From positions 34,542 through 98,541 of the forward strand of contig JAWZSN010000021.1 in NCBI GenBank assembly GCA_033875255.1: a DNA stretch of 64,000 nt, in the 5' to 3' direction. Of the stretch, positions 8,288 to 17,816 are shown piece after piece (positions within the stretch are counted from its first letter, which is position 1; each line of letters opens with the position of its first letter). A model generated the notes under the pieces. That model made no database searches. It was not told the DNA's origin and was given only the letters and a program-made list of their open reading frames with translations. Source of the DNA: Marinimicrococcus sp033875255. Its GTDB lineage: Bacteria; Pseudomonadota; Alphaproteobacteria; Geminicoccales; Geminicoccaceae. A program made the translations under genes and the position numbers.

Positions 8288-8752
8288 TCAGATCTGCGAC
8301 TGGACGTAGTTCTGCGGCCCGACCTTCTCCATCAGCGCCAGCTCGGTGCGCAGATGGTCGAGATGCTTCTCCTCGTCGGCGAGGATCCGCACGAAGAGGT
8401 CGCGGGTGACATAGTCGTGCGCCCGCTCGCAGTCGCCGATCCCTGCGACCAGCGTGGCGCAGGCCCGCTCCTCGATGGCGAGATCGCCCTCGAGCACGCC
8501 GCGAACGTCCGCACCGACCAGCAGCGTGCCCAGCTCCTGCAGGTTGGGCGTGCCGCCCAGGAGCAGGATCCGGTCGATCAGCAGCTTGGCATGCTCGTGC
8601 TCTTCCTGCGACTCGCCATATTCGGCGACGCTCATCCGCGACAGGCCCCAGTCCTCCAGCATGCGGGCATGCACCAGGAACTGGTTGATGGCGGTAAGCT
8701 CGTTCTTGAGGGCCTCGTTCAGCCGCTCGAGGACCTTGGGGTCGACGTCCAT
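8288..8752 (-). CDS. bfr: Bacterioferritin, with His replacing the haem-ligating Met
   Basis: Iron-storage protein forming 24-subunit cages, 154 residues. Aligned to E. coli Bfr without gaps at the start, the ferroxidase ligands Glu18, Glu51, His54, Glu94, Glu127 and His130 are all present (GESQEEHEHAK; DLAIEERA; DEEKHLDHL). The haem ligand Met52 is His. Ferroxidase activity should be kept, but normal bis-Met haem binding is lost or altered. The ATG at 8752 is chosen because GGAGGAGC lies just upstream and the family starts there. It follows bfd on the same strand. Confidence 0.93.
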   Translation of the reverse strand: MDVDPKVLERLNEALKNELTAINQFLVHARMLEDWGLSRMSVAEYGESQEEHEHAKLLIDRILLLGGTPNLQELGTLLVGADVRGVLEGDLAIEERACATLVAGIGDCERAHDYVTRDLFVRILADEEKHLDHLRTELALMEKVGPQNYVQSQI

Positions 8753-8866
8753 CCGCTCCTCCGGGACCACCGGCCGCCGCCGGGCGGCGGAAACGCCAGA
8801 ACCATGCAGCCGCGCCGCCTTTGCGTCAACGCGCGAGCGCCCGGCGGGTATGGCGGAGCGACGGCC

Positions 8867-9091
8867 TCAGGCCGCCTCTTCCGCCGCTGATGCGGGCACT
8901 GCCTCGCGCGGTTGGGCCGGCTGGGCGGCGTGACCGGCCTGGGCCAGCGCGCGCATCTCCGGCAGGCAGCGGCCGCAGCGCGGCCGGCAGCCCATGGCGC
9001 GGAAAAGCGCCCCGGGGGTCGGGCAGTCGGTCGCGGCGGCGGCAGAACGCAGCCGCCGGTCCGACAGGTTGTTGCAGACACACACGATCAT
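8867..9091 (-). CDS. bfd: Bacterioferritin-associated ferredoxin (2Fe-2S, BFD-like)
   Basis: Small [2Fe-2S] protein, 74 residues, that delivers electrons to bacterioferritin to release stored iron. The N-terminus MIVCVCNNLSD carries the first two cysteines (C-x-C) and CRPRCGRC carries the second pair (C-x2-C), with the usual spacing. The C-terminal 25 residues are an Ala/Pro/Glu tail. It is 114 bases upstream of bfr on the same strand, and its promoter region holds two candidate iron-responsive boxes. Confidence 0.92.
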   Translation of the reverse strand: MIVCVCNNLSDRRLRSAAAATDCPTPGALFRAMGCRPRCGRCLPEMRALAQAGHAAQPAQPREAVPASAAEEAA

Positions 9092-9135
9092 GGGAGACTT
9101 CTGTCGTGAGGACTGGCGGCCTGCAACAACGATGT

Positions 9136-9152
9136 TTGGGAATCGTCCTAGA
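9136..9152. promoter_or_regulatory. Candidate Irr box (iron control element) 1
   Basis: TTGGGAATCGTCCTAGA aligns with the alphaproteobacterial Irr-box consensus TTTAGAAYNRTTCTAAA and shares the core GAATCGTYCTA with a second site 71 bases away. It also overlaps an imperfect palindrome TTTGGGAATC ... GATTCCAAAA (9135-9164). It lies 45 bases in front of bfd. Confidence 0.5.
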
Positions 9153-9206
9153 GTGATTCCAAAAGATCGGCTTGTTGTTTGCACGACCGTGTTAACGGCT
9201 TGTTGA

Positions 9207-9223
9207 TCTTGAATCGTTCTATT
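9207..9223. promoter_or_regulatory. Candidate Irr box (iron control element) 2
   Basis: TCTTGAATCGTTCTATT contains GAATCGTTCTA, matching the core of the Irr-box consensus. It lies 34 bases upstream of the plus-strand small gene and 116 bases upstream of bfd, so it could control either direction. Confidence 0.5.
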
Positions 9224-9256
9224 TGGTCGCACCCGCCCTTCTCCCGGAGATTGCCG

Positions 9257-9472
9257 GTGACCGACCCCGCCCCGCTCCTCGAGATCCGCCGCATCGGCAA
9301 CGTGCTCAGGGTCGCGGCCCTCGATCCGCGGACTTTGGCCGAGGCGGTGTTCATGGCGCCGGCAGCCGCCGACCGCACCGTCCTCCTGCGCCTGGCGCAT
9401 CGCAAGCTTGCACGTATGAATGCCGAAGCGGCACGGTCCTTGCCCGTTGCGCGTGGCCAGCCCTTCCTCTAA
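9257..9472 (+). CDS. Small conserved-type protein (DUF6898-like)
   Basis: 71 residues, no known function. The body LLEIRRIGNVLRVAALDP followed by a helix RLAHRKLARMN has the pattern of a small alphaproteobacterial family I recall as DUF6898. The GTG at 9257 is preceded by GGAG at a 7-base spacing, whereas the ATG at 9179 lies inside the regulatory region. It is divergent from bfd and shares its iron-box region, so iron control is possible. It ends about 90 bases before livH. Confidence 0.6.
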   Translation: MTDPAPLLEIRRIGNVLRVAALDPRTLAEAVFMAPAAADRTVLLRLAHRKLARMNAEAARSLPVARGQPFL

Positions 9473-9563
9473 ACGCGAATCATGTCTCGTCGGCCGCTCG
9501 ACGGCCCACCAAAACGCGAACGAGACAGCGCCGGGGTCCGGCGACAGGGGAGGCAGAGACGGC

Positions 9564-10478
9564 ATGCTCTACTTCACGCAGCAACTCATCAACGGGCTTG
9601 CCCTCGGCGCCGTCTACGGCCTGATCGCCATCGGCTACAGCATGGTCTACGGCATCATCGGCATGATCAATTTCGCCCATGGCGAGATCTACATGATCGG
9701 CGCCTTCCTCTCGGTCATCGCCTTCACCACGCTCGGCATGGCCGGCATCACCTGGGCGCCGCTGGCCCTGCTGGTGGTGCTGCTGCTCGCCATGACCATC
9801 ACCGCTGCCTATGGCTGGGCCGTCGAGCGGCTCGCCTACCGGCCGCTGCGCGGCTCGTTCCGCCTCGCCCCGCTGATCTCGGCGATCGGCATGTCGATCT
9901 TCCTGCAGAGCTACGTGCAGATCACCCAGGGGGCCAAGATCAAGCCGCTGCAGCCCATCGTCAGCGGCGGCTTCGTGTTCAGCGATCCCTCGGGCTTCAC
10001 CGTCACCATCAGCTACATCCAGATCGTCATCATCCTGCTCACCGTGACCTTGATGGCAGGCTTCACCTGGCTGATCGGCAGCACCTCGCTGGGGCGCTCG
10101 CAGCGGGCTTGCGAGCAGGATCTCAAGATGGCCGGGCTGTGCGGGGTCAATGTCGACCGCACCATCTCGCTGACCTTCGTGATGGGCGCGGCGCTCGCCG
10201 CGGTCGCCGGCATCATGGCCACCCTCTATTACGGTGTGATCGACTTCTTCATCGGCTTCCTCGCCGGCATCAAGGCCTTCACCGCAGCCGTGCTGGGCGG
10301 AATCGGCTCGATCCCGGGCGCCATGCTGGGCGGCCTGCTGCTGGGCCTGGTCGAGGCTTTCTGGTCCGGCTACTTCACCATCCAGTACAAGGACGTCGCC
10401 GCCTTCGGCATCCTCGTCATCGTGCTGATCTTCCTGCCCACCGGCCTGATGGGGCGGCCCGAGATCGAGAAGGTCTGA
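9564..10478 (+). CDS. livH: Branched-chain amino acid ABC transporter permease LivH
   Basis: Membrane subunit of a HAAT-family importer for leucine-type or related amino acids, 304 residues and about eight spans. The LivH opening GYSMVYGIIGMINFAHGE is nearly canonical. The ATPase-contact loop RACEQDLKMAGLCGV and the terminal LGGIGSIPGAMLGG block are present. The ATG at 9564 is preceded by GGGGAGGC and matches the family start; an upstream ATG at 9420 overlaps the previous gene. First gene of livH-livM-livG-livF. Confidence 0.93.
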   Translation: MLYFTQQLINGLALGAVYGLIAIGYSMVYGIIGMINFAHGEIYMIGAFLSVIAFTTLGMAGITWAPLALLVVLLLAMTITAAYGWAVERLAYRPLRGSFRLAPLISAIGMSIFLQSYVQITQGAKIKPLQPIVSGGFVFSDPSGFTVTISYIQIVIILLTVTLMAGFTWLIGSTSLGRSQRACEQDLKMAGLCGVNVDRTISLTFVMGAALAAVAGIMATLYYGVIDFFIGFLAGIKAFTAAVLGGIGSIPGAMLGGLLLGLVEAFWSGYFTIQYKDVAAFGILVIVLIFLPTGLMGRPEIEKV

Positions 10479-10482
10479 GCCG

Positions 10483-11789
<1,307 letters not shown>

Positions 11790-11793
<4 letters not shown>

Positions 11794-12638
11794 CCGCGGC
11801 GCTGGAAGTGCGCCGGCTCACCATGCGCTTTGGCGGCCTGGTGGCTATCGACGATCTGTCGTTCGATGCCGGCGAGCGCGAGATCACCGCGGTAATCGGG
11901 CCCAACGGCGCCGGCAAGACCACCGTCTTCAACTGCCTGACCGGCTTCTACAGGCCCACCGTGGGCGAGCTCACCTTCCACGGGACCGACGGGCCGATCC
12001 TGCTCGAGCGCACCGACGGCTTCAGGATTCCCCGGCACGGCCTCGCCCGGACCTTCCAGAACATCCGCCTCTTTTCCGCCATGAGCGTGCTCGAGAACCT
12101 GGTGGTGGCGCAGCACAACCGGCTGATGGCCGCCTCCGCCTTCACCGTGGCCGGCCTTTTGGGCCTCGCCCGCTACCGCAACGCCGAGGCCGAGGCGGTG
12201 GGGCTGGCCCGGGAATGGCTCGAGCGCATCGACCTCGTGCACCGCGCCGACGAGCCGGCCGGCAGCCTCGCCTACGGCGAGCAGCGCAAGCTGGAGATCG
12301 CCCGCGCGATGTGCACCCGGCCGCGCCTGCTCTGCCTCGACGAGCCGGCCGCCGGCCTCAACCCCCGCGAGACCCACGAGCTGAGCGAGCTTCTCCTGGC
12401 GATCCGCGCCGAGTTCGGCGTGGCGGTGCTGCTGATCGAGCACGACATGAGCATGGTGATGCGGATCTCCGACCATGTCGTGGTGCTCGACTATGGCCGC
12501 AAGATCGCCGACGGCCGCCCCGAGGCGGTACGCAACGAGCCGGCAGTCATCAAAGCCTATCTCGGCGAGGCCACCGAGGAGGAGCTGCCGCCCGAGGTGG
12601 CGCGGGACCTCTCTGCCGCACGGGAGGACCGCCCGTAA
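11790..12638 (+). CDS. livG: Branched-chain amino acid ABC transporter ATP-binding protein LivG
   Basis: ATPase subunit, 282 residues. Walker A is GPNGAGKTT, the Q-loop ARTFQNIRLF is characteristic of LivG, the signature is degenerate as usual (LAYGEQRKLEIARAM), Walker B is LLCLDEPAAGLNP and the switch His is in IEHDMSMVM. The start overlaps the livM stop (ATGA) and has AAGGGAGC upstream. The frame is open far upstream, but that part is antisense or out-of-frame livM. Confidence 0.94.
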
Positions 12639-13348
12639 TGCTCAGTCTCGAGCAGGTGCGCACCCACTATGGCAGCATCGAGGCGCTCAAGGGGGTCACG
12701 GTCGAGGTCGGCCAGGGCGAGATCGTGACCATCATCGGCGCCAACGGCGCCGGCAAGTCGACGCTGCTCATGACGATCTGCGGCAGCCCGCAGGCGAGTG
12801 GCGGGCGGATCGTCTTCGACGGCCAGGAGATCACCAGGAGGGCGCCCTACGACATCGTCAATCTGGGGATCAGCCAGGCTCCCGAGGGACGGCGGATCTT
12901 CCCCCGCATGACGGTGCTCGAGAACCTGCAGATGGGTGCGGTGCCCAGTGGCGGCCGTCATTTCGACGAGGACGTGGAGCAGGTCTTCGCCCTCTTCCCG
13001 CGCCTCAAGGAGCGCCTGCACCAGCGCGGCGGCACGCTCTCCGGCGGCGAGCAGCAGATGCTGTGCATCGGCCGTGCCCTGATGGCACGGCCGCGCATGC
13101 TGCTGCTCGACGAGCCCTCGCTGGGCATCGCCCCCATCCTCGTGCAGCAGATCTTCGACGCGATCGTCGACATCAATCGCACCCAGGGCCTGCCGATCCT
13201 GCTGGTCGAGCAGAACGCCTACCGGGCGCTGCGCATCGCCCGCCGCGCCTATGTGCTGGCGACCGGCCGGGTGGTGATGCAGGGCAGCGGTGCCGAGCTG
13301 CTGGCCGATCCCGAGGTGCGCGCCGCCTATCTCGAAGGCGGCCACTGA
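12638..13348 (+). CDS. livF: Branched-chain amino acid ABC transporter ATP-binding protein LivF
   Basis: Second ATPase of the importer, 236 residues. It has Walker A GANGAGKST, the LivF-type Q-loop ISQAPEGRRIFPRMTV, signature LSGGEQQMLCIGRAL, Walker B LLLDEPSLGIAP and switch region LVEQNAYRAL, where Gln-Asn replaces His as is normal in LivF. The start overlaps the livG stop (TAATG), with GGGAGG upstream. Confidence 0.94.
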   Translation: MLSLEQVRTHYGSIEALKGVTVEVGQGEIVTIIGANGAGKSTLLMTICGSPQASGGRIVFDGQEITRRAPYDIVNLGISQAPEGRRIFPRMTVLENLQMGAVPSGGRHFDEDVEQVFALFPRLKERLHQRGGTLSGGEQQMLCIGRALMARPRMLLLDEPSLGIAPILVQQIFDAIVDINRTQGLPILLVEQNAYRALRIARRAYVLATGRVVMQGSGAELLADPEVRAAYLEGGH

Positions 13349-13358
13349 GGAGCCCTCC

Positions 13359-13703
13359 ATGGAAGACCTTCTCGGCAGCTCGACCGGCGTCTTCATTGGC
13401 CTCACCCTGGTGATCGTGGGCGGCGCGGCGATGCTCGCGGGGCGCGCCATCGCCGGCAACTGGAAACCCGCCTGGCAGGTCGTGGCGGCCGCCTTCGGCC
13501 TGGCCCTGGCCGACCGGTTCCTGGTCTATGCCCTGTTCGAGGGCCCGCTCCTGCATCTGCCGGGCTTTCTCGTGGCCTTCGCTGTGCTCGCCGGCCTCGG
13601 TCTGCTCGCCTGGCGCATCACCCTCGTGACCCGCATGGTGCGCCAGTACCCTTGGCGCTACCGCCGAACGTCGCTTGTCGCTTACGAAGAGAAGAAGGCG
13701 TGA
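13359..13703 (+). CDS. Small three-span membrane protein in the liv operon (DUF6867-like)
   Basis: 114 residues with three hydrophobic spans (about 12-30, 42-62 and 67-88) and the C-terminal motif VRQYPWRYRRTSLVAYEEKK. I recall this motif from a family (DUF6867) found beside liv genes in Rhodospirillales and relatives. It lies 10 bases after livF with TGAGGAG upstream, and before the binding-protein gene, so it is part of the operon. A role as accessory or stability subunit of the transporter is inference. Confidence 0.75.
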   Translation: MEDLLGSSTGVFIGLTLVIVGGAAMLAGRAIAGNWKPAWQVVAAAFGLALADRFLVYALFEGPLLHLPGFLVAFAVLAGLGLLAWRITLVTRMVRQYPWRYRRTSLVAYEEKKA

Positions 13704-13834
13704 GCACCGCCTGCTTCCCGATGCGGGCTCGTGCAAAAGAGGCTCGCCTTGCCGCTTCTCTCATGCTGTCTTTGGCATCAATCCGCCGCGCCTCTCGCAC
13801 GCGCGGCGCACCAAACGGATCAGGGAGCCGTGCC

Positions 13835-14938
13835 ATGAGACTGATGTCGACATTGCTTCTCAGCGCCGCCGTCTGCGCCATGGGTGCCGGCGCCGCACAG
13901 GCCGAGATCGTGATCGCCACGGCTGGGCCGATGACCGGCCAGTACGCCAATTTCGGCGAGCAGATGAAGCGCGGCGCCGAGCTGGCGGTCAAGGCCATCA
14001 ACGAGGCGGGCGGCGTGCTGGGCGAGGAGCTGCGGCTCGAGATCGGCGACGATGCGTGCGATCCCAAGCAGGCGGTGGCGGTCGCCAACCAGTTCGTGAA
14101 CCGCGAGGTCGTGTTCGTGGCCGGGCATTTCTGCTCCGGCTCGTCGATCCCCGCTTCCTCGGTCTACAACGAGGAAGGCATCCTGCAGATGTCGCCGGCC
14201 TCGACCAACCCCCAGCTCACCGAGCAGGGCTACGACAATGTCTACCGCACCTGCGGGCGCGACGACGTGCAGGGGCAGTACGCGGCCAACTATGTGGTGG
14301 ACAACGAGCTCGCCGAGAAGGTGGCGATCATCCACGACAAGACCGCCTACGGCAAAGGCCTCGCCGACGAGTTCAAAAAGCAGCTCAACGCGCGCGGCGT
14401 CACCGAGGCGATGTACGAGGCGATCAGCCAGGGCGACAAGGACTTCTCGGCGCTGATCACCAAGATGAAGGGCGAGGGCATCGGCCTCATCTATCTGGGC
14501 GGCTACCACACCGAGGCCGGGCTGATCGTGCGCCAGGCGCGCGAGCAGGGCCTCGACGCGCAGCTCATGTCCGGCGACGCCCTGGTCGACGCCCAGTACT
14601 GGCAGATCACCGGCCCGACCGGCGAAGGCACGCTCATGACCTTCGCCCCCGACCCGCGCAAGAGCGAGGCGGCCGCCAAGGTGGTCGAGCAGTTCCGCGC
14701 GCAGGGCTTCGACCCGGAGGGCTACACGCTCTACACCTACGCCGCCATCCAGATCTTCAAGGAAGCCGCCGAGAAGGCCGGCAGCACCGAGCTCGACGCG
14801 CTCAACGAGGCGCTCAAGAGCACCAGCTTCGAGACGGTGCTGGGGACCATCCAGTTCGACCAGAAGGGCGACGTCAAGGAGCCCAAATACGTCATGTATC
14901 GCTGGCACGACGGCGAGTATGCCGAGATCGGCAGCTGA
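13835..14938 (+). CDS. Branched-chain amino acid ABC transporter substrate-binding protein
   Basis: Periplasmic binding protein of the LivJ/LivK family, 367 residues, supplying the preceding permease. A signal peptide (MRLMSTLLLSAAVCAMG... AQA) is followed by the classic start IVIATAGPMTGQYANFGEQ. DACDPKQAVAVANQFV, HFCSGSSIPAS and SPASTNPQLTEQG are family signatures around the ligand cleft. Upstream starts in the same frame would precede the signal peptide; GGGAGC sits before 13835. A hairpin terminator follows the gene. Confidence 0.94.
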   Translation: MRLMSTLLLSAAVCAMGAGAAQAEIVIATAGPMTGQYANFGEQMKRGAELAVKAINEAGGVLGEELRLEIGDDACDPKQAVAVANQFVNREVVFVAGHFCSGSSIPASSVYNEEGILQMSPASTNPQLTEQGYDNVYRTCGRDDVQGQYAANYVVDNELAEKVAIIHDKTAYGKGLADEFKKQLNARGVTEAMYEAISQGDKDFSALITKMKGEGIGLIYLGGYHTEAGLIVRQAREQGLDAQLMSGDALVDAQYWQITGPTGEGTLMTFAPDPRKSEAAAKVVEQFRAQGFDPEGYTLYTYAAIQIFKEAAEKAGSTELDALNEALKSTSFETVLGTIQFDQKGDVKEPKYVMYRWHDGEYAEIGS

Positions 14939-14962
14939 CCGGCATCAAGACCGACTACAGGG

Positions 14963-14990
14963 GAGAGCCGGGCCGCAAGGCCCGGTTCTC
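14963..14990 (+). terminator. Hairpin terminator after the liv operon
   Basis: A 12-bp stem with one G-U pair (GAGAGCCGGGCC with GGCCCGGTTCTC) and a GCAA tetraloop, followed by ATTT. It sits 25 bases after the binding-protein stop and is the best candidate for the operon end. Confidence 0.7.
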
Positions 14991-15065
14991 ATTTGGGGCT
15001 GGCGCGCTGACCCGGCGCTCGGGCATACCTGCCGTAGTGATGGTCATAAAAAGGACGTTGCGGGC

Positions 15066-16241
15066 ATGGCAGTCATCAACCGCGTCGCCGAGTTCCAGGA
15101 GGACCTCGCCGCCTGGCGGCGCCATCTGCACCAAAACCCCGAGCTCGGCTTCGAGGAGCACCAGACCTCGGCCTTCGTCGCCGAGAAGCTCAAGGAGTTC
15201 GGGGTCGACGAGATCCACGCGGGCATTGCCGGCACCGGCGTGGTGGGGGTGATCCGGGCCGGCAGCGGCACACGCTCCATCGGTATCCGCGCCGACATGG
15301 ACGCCCTGCCGATCGCGGAGCGTTCCGGCAAGGCGTGGGCCTCGAAGGTGCCGGGCAAGATGCACGCCTGCGGCCATGACGGCCACACCACCCTGCTGCT
15401 CGGCGCCGCGCGCTATCTGGCCGAGACGCGCAATTTCGACGGCACCGTCTACTTCTATTTCCAGCCCGCCGAGGAAGGCCTGGGCGGCGCCCGCAAGATG
15501 GTCGAGGAGGGCCTGTTCGAGCGCTTCCCGGCCGATCAGGTGTTCGGCCTGCACAACTGGCCGAGCCTGCCGGTGGGCAGCTTCGCCATGTGCGAGGGCC
15601 CGGCCATGGCGGCCGCCGACAAGTTCGTCATCGGCCTCACCGGCGTGGGCTGCCACGCCGCCATGCCGCATCTCGGGCGCGACCCGATCATCGCCGCCTC
15701 GCTGATCGTCCAGGCCCTGCAGAGCATCGTCTCGCGGCAGATCGACCCGCTCGACAATGCGGTCGTCTCGGTGACCCGCATCAGCGGCGGCGACACGTTC
15801 AACGTCGTGCCCGAGCGGGTCGAGATGATCGGCACGGTGCGCACCTACAAGCCCGAGACCCAGGCCTTCATCCGCCAGCGCATGCAGGAGGTGGCCGAAG
15901 GCATCGCCGCCGCCCAGGGGCTCGAGGCCAGCTTCGAGTGGCGCGCCGGTTACCCGGCCACCGTGAATGCTTCGCGCGAGGCGGCTCTCGGCGCCGACAT
16001 CGCCGCCGAGATCGTCGGCGAGGACAAGGTCGACCGCGCGCCGCTGCCGGTGATGGGTGCGGAGGACTTTTCCTACATGCTTCTCCAGCGGCCCGGCGCC
16101 TACATCTGGATGGGCAATGGCGGCGGCGACGACGGCAAGGTGCTGCACAGCCCCTATTACGACTTCAACGACGAGGCCCTGCCCTACGGCGTGAGCTACT
16201 TCTCGCGTCTCGCCGAGCGGCTCCTGCCCCGCGCCGCCTGA
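15066..16241 (+). CDS. M20-family metal-dependent amidohydrolase (hippurate hydrolase-like)
   Basis: Predicted zinc/manganese amidohydrolase of the M20D group, which cleaves N-acyl amino acids, 391 residues. Opening RRHLHQNPELGFEEHQT, metal motif MHACGHDGHTTLLLG (near residue 100), catalytic PAEEGLGGARKM, LHNWPSLPVG, and the C-terminal ligand HSPYYDFND are all present. The dimerisation domain runs from about 185 to 295. AAGGA precedes the ATG at 15066. It follows the amino-acid importer after a terminator, so joint function in acyl-amino-acid use is possible but not required. Confidence 0.92.
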   Translation: MAVINRVAEFQEDLAAWRRHLHQNPELGFEEHQTSAFVAEKLKEFGVDEIHAGIAGTGVVGVIRAGSGTRSIGIRADMDALPIAERSGKAWASKVPGKMHACGHDGHTTLLLGAARYLAETRNFDGTVYFYFQPAEEGLGGARKMVEEGLFERFPADQVFGLHNWPSLPVGSFAMCEGPAMAAADKFVIGLTGVGCHAAMPHLGRDPIIAASLIVQALQSIVSRQIDPLDNAVVSVTRISGGDTFNVVPERVEMIGTVRTYKPETQAFIRQRMQEVAEGIAAAQGLEASFEWRAGYPATVNASREAALGADIAAEIVGEDKVDRAPLPVMGAEDFSYMLLQRPGAYIWMGNGGGDDGKVLHSPYYDFNDEALPYGVSYFSRLAERLLPRAA

Positions 16242-16261
16242 TCCCCTCAGCGGCACACCAG

Positions 16262-16294
16262 GAACGGCCGCGGCCCGAGTTGCCGCGGCCGTTC
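16262..16294 (+). terminator. Perfect 13-bp hairpin after the M20 gene
   Basis: GAACGGCCGCGGC and GCCGCGGCCGTTC form a perfect stem with a 7-base loop, 20 bases after the stop, followed by TGCTTGCC. A factor-independent terminator of the GC-rich type with a poor U-run. Confidence 0.65.
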
Positions 16295-16388
16295 TGCTTG
16301 CCGGGCCAAAGCCGCCGTCGCCCCGGGATTGTGACATCCGGATGATCGGTTAAGATCAGGTCATGATCGGCCGGAAGCGGACCGGCGG

Positions 16389-16694
16389 ATGGTCCGGGCG
16401 AGGCGCATGGAACGGGAACGCTACCCCGGTGAGCGCAGTGGGCTGCGGCTCTTCCTGATCGAGCTGCGGCCCGGCGTGGAGCACCAGCTCGGCGCCGACA
16501 GCCTGCTGCTCCATGCGATCCGCCGCGCCTTGCGGATCGGCGGTCTGGCGGAGCTGCGGCAGGCGCGGCGTCTCTTCAATGCGCTGCCGCGCGAGCAGCG
16601 GCAGAGCCTTTCGCTGGGCGTGGTAGCGCGCATGGCCGAACGAGACGGGGTGCCACGCAGCCGGCGCCGCGAGGATGGGCCGCCGCGCGAGTAA
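16389..16694 (+). CDS. Hypothetical small protein
   Basis: 101 residues, not recognised. Codon third positions are strongly G/C and the composition is soluble and helical (LGADSLLLHAIRRALRIGG; LFNALPREQRQSLSLGVV), both arguing for a real gene. A second in-frame ATG at 16407 is an alternative start. Stand-alone; its stop TAA touches a bidirectional hairpin shared with the convergent dehydrogenase gene. Confidence 0.6.
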   Translation: MVRARRMERERYPGERSGLRLFLIELRPGVEHQLGADSLLLHAIRRALRIGGLAELRQARRLFNALPREQRQSLSLGVVARMAERDGVPRSRRREDGPPRE

Positions 16695-16715
16695 AAGGGG
16701 CGCCCAAAGGCGCCC
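16694..16715 (-). terminator. Hairpin terminator of the peptide-uptake operon (bidirectional)
   Basis: A perfect 9-bp stem AGGGGCGCC/GGCGCCCCT with loop CAAA. On the minus strand it is followed by TTTT, so it terminates the Ldh2-type dehydrogenase operon; it may also serve the plus-strand small gene. Confidence 0.75.
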
Positions 16716-16724
16716 CTGGCGTTC

Positions 16725-17816
16725 TCAGGCCGCCGGCAGCACGCCTGCGGGATCGACGTCGAAGCGGGCCCCCACCTTGCGCAGATCGGCGATGATGCCG
16801 GCATCTAGCGGCAGACCGTGGGCCAGCCGGTCCGCCTTGGCGGCACGCTCCGCATCGCCCGGCAGCAGCACCCGCTCGACGTCCGCCGCCGGCGCGGCCC
16901 CGCCGACGCTCGAGCAGAGCTGCTCGACCTCGGCCGCCATGGTCTCGGGATCACCGAGGCGCGCCGGGTCGAACAGGATGGCGATGACGCCGTTGGCCAC
17001 CGGGCGCTCCTTGTCGGTGGCAAGGCCGTTGCCGGTGAGCGCGCCGCCGAGGAGCTCGCAGAACACCGCCAGCGCCGAGCCCTTGTGCAGGCCCATGGCG
17101 CGCAGCGCCCCCGGGCCGCCGCGCGGGTCGGGCACGGCGGCGTCGATGGTCTCGCCGTAGAGCACCCGCGGATCGCCGGTCGGCTCGCCCTCGGCGCTGA
17201 TCAGCGGCTCGTTGGCAAGCGGCTTGCCGCCACGCGCGGCCACCAGGCACTTGCCCTCGGCCACCGCCGAGGTGGCGAAATCGGCGATCACGGGCGGACG
17301 GCCGCGCCGTGGCACGCCGGCGCTGAAGGGGGCGGTCGAGAGCACCCGCTCGCGCGAGCCGAAGGGGGCCACCAGGCAGGAGCGGCGGACATTGACGAAA
17401 TAGAGCGAGGCCAGCCCCGCCTCCGCCGCCCGCTCGGCATAGGCGCCGACCCGGCCGATATGGCCGGCATTGCGCAGCGCGCCCAGCGCCACACCGGACC
17501 CGCTCGCGCGGTCGATCAGGCGGTCGACGAAGAGCCGCGTGACCCGCTGCCCGAACCCCTGCCTGGCGTCCATGACGAGGATCGCGCCGGCGTCGGTGAC
17601 GATCTCAGGCTCGGCGCCGGCCACCAGCCAGCCGCGGTCGAGCCAGTCGACATAGCGCGCGAGCCGCACGATCCCGTGGCTGTCGTGGCCGCACAGATTG
17701 GCGTCCACCAGATGCTCGGCGACGATCGCCGCTTCTTCGGCGGGACAGCCTGCCCTGACGAACACCTCGGTGGCGAACGCCACCAGCTTTCCCGCATCAA
17801 CGCTCACCGCAGCCAT
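16725..17816 (-). CDS. Ldh2/malate-lactate dehydrogenase family NAD(P)-dependent oxidoreductase
   Basis: Predicted 2-hydroxy-acid or imino-acid dehydrogenase of the Ldh_2 superfamily (MDH2/YlbC/DpkA type), 363 residues. Characteristic blocks: GHDSHGIVRLARYVDWL with the catalytic-region His, ALRNAGHIGRVGAYAE, then DFATSAVAEGK, and MGLHKGSALAVFCELLGG near the C-terminus. The ATG at 17816 overlaps the dipeptidase stop (TGATG). Last gene of the peptide-uptake operon. Substrates in this family include malate, lactate, ureidoglycolate and cyclic imino acids, so specificity is open; an amino-acid-derived substrate fits the context. Confidence 0.88.
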   Translation of the reverse strand: MAAVSVDAGKLVAFATEVFVRAGCPAEEAAIVAEHLVDANLCGHDSHGIVRLARYVDWLDRGWLVAGAEPEIVTDAGAILVMDARQGFGQRVTRLFVDRLIDRASGSGVALGALRNAGHIGRVGAYAERAAEAGLASLYFVNVRRSCLVAPFGSRERVLSTAPFSAGVPRRGRPPVIADFATSAVAEGKCLVAARGGKPLANEPLISAEGEPTGDPRVLYGETIDAAVPDPRGGPGALRAMGLHKGSALAVFCELLGGALTGNGLATDKERPVANGVIAILFDPARLGDPETMAAEVEQLCSSVGGAAPAADVERVLLPGDAERAAKADRLAHGLPLDAGIIADLRKVGARFDVDPAGVLPAA

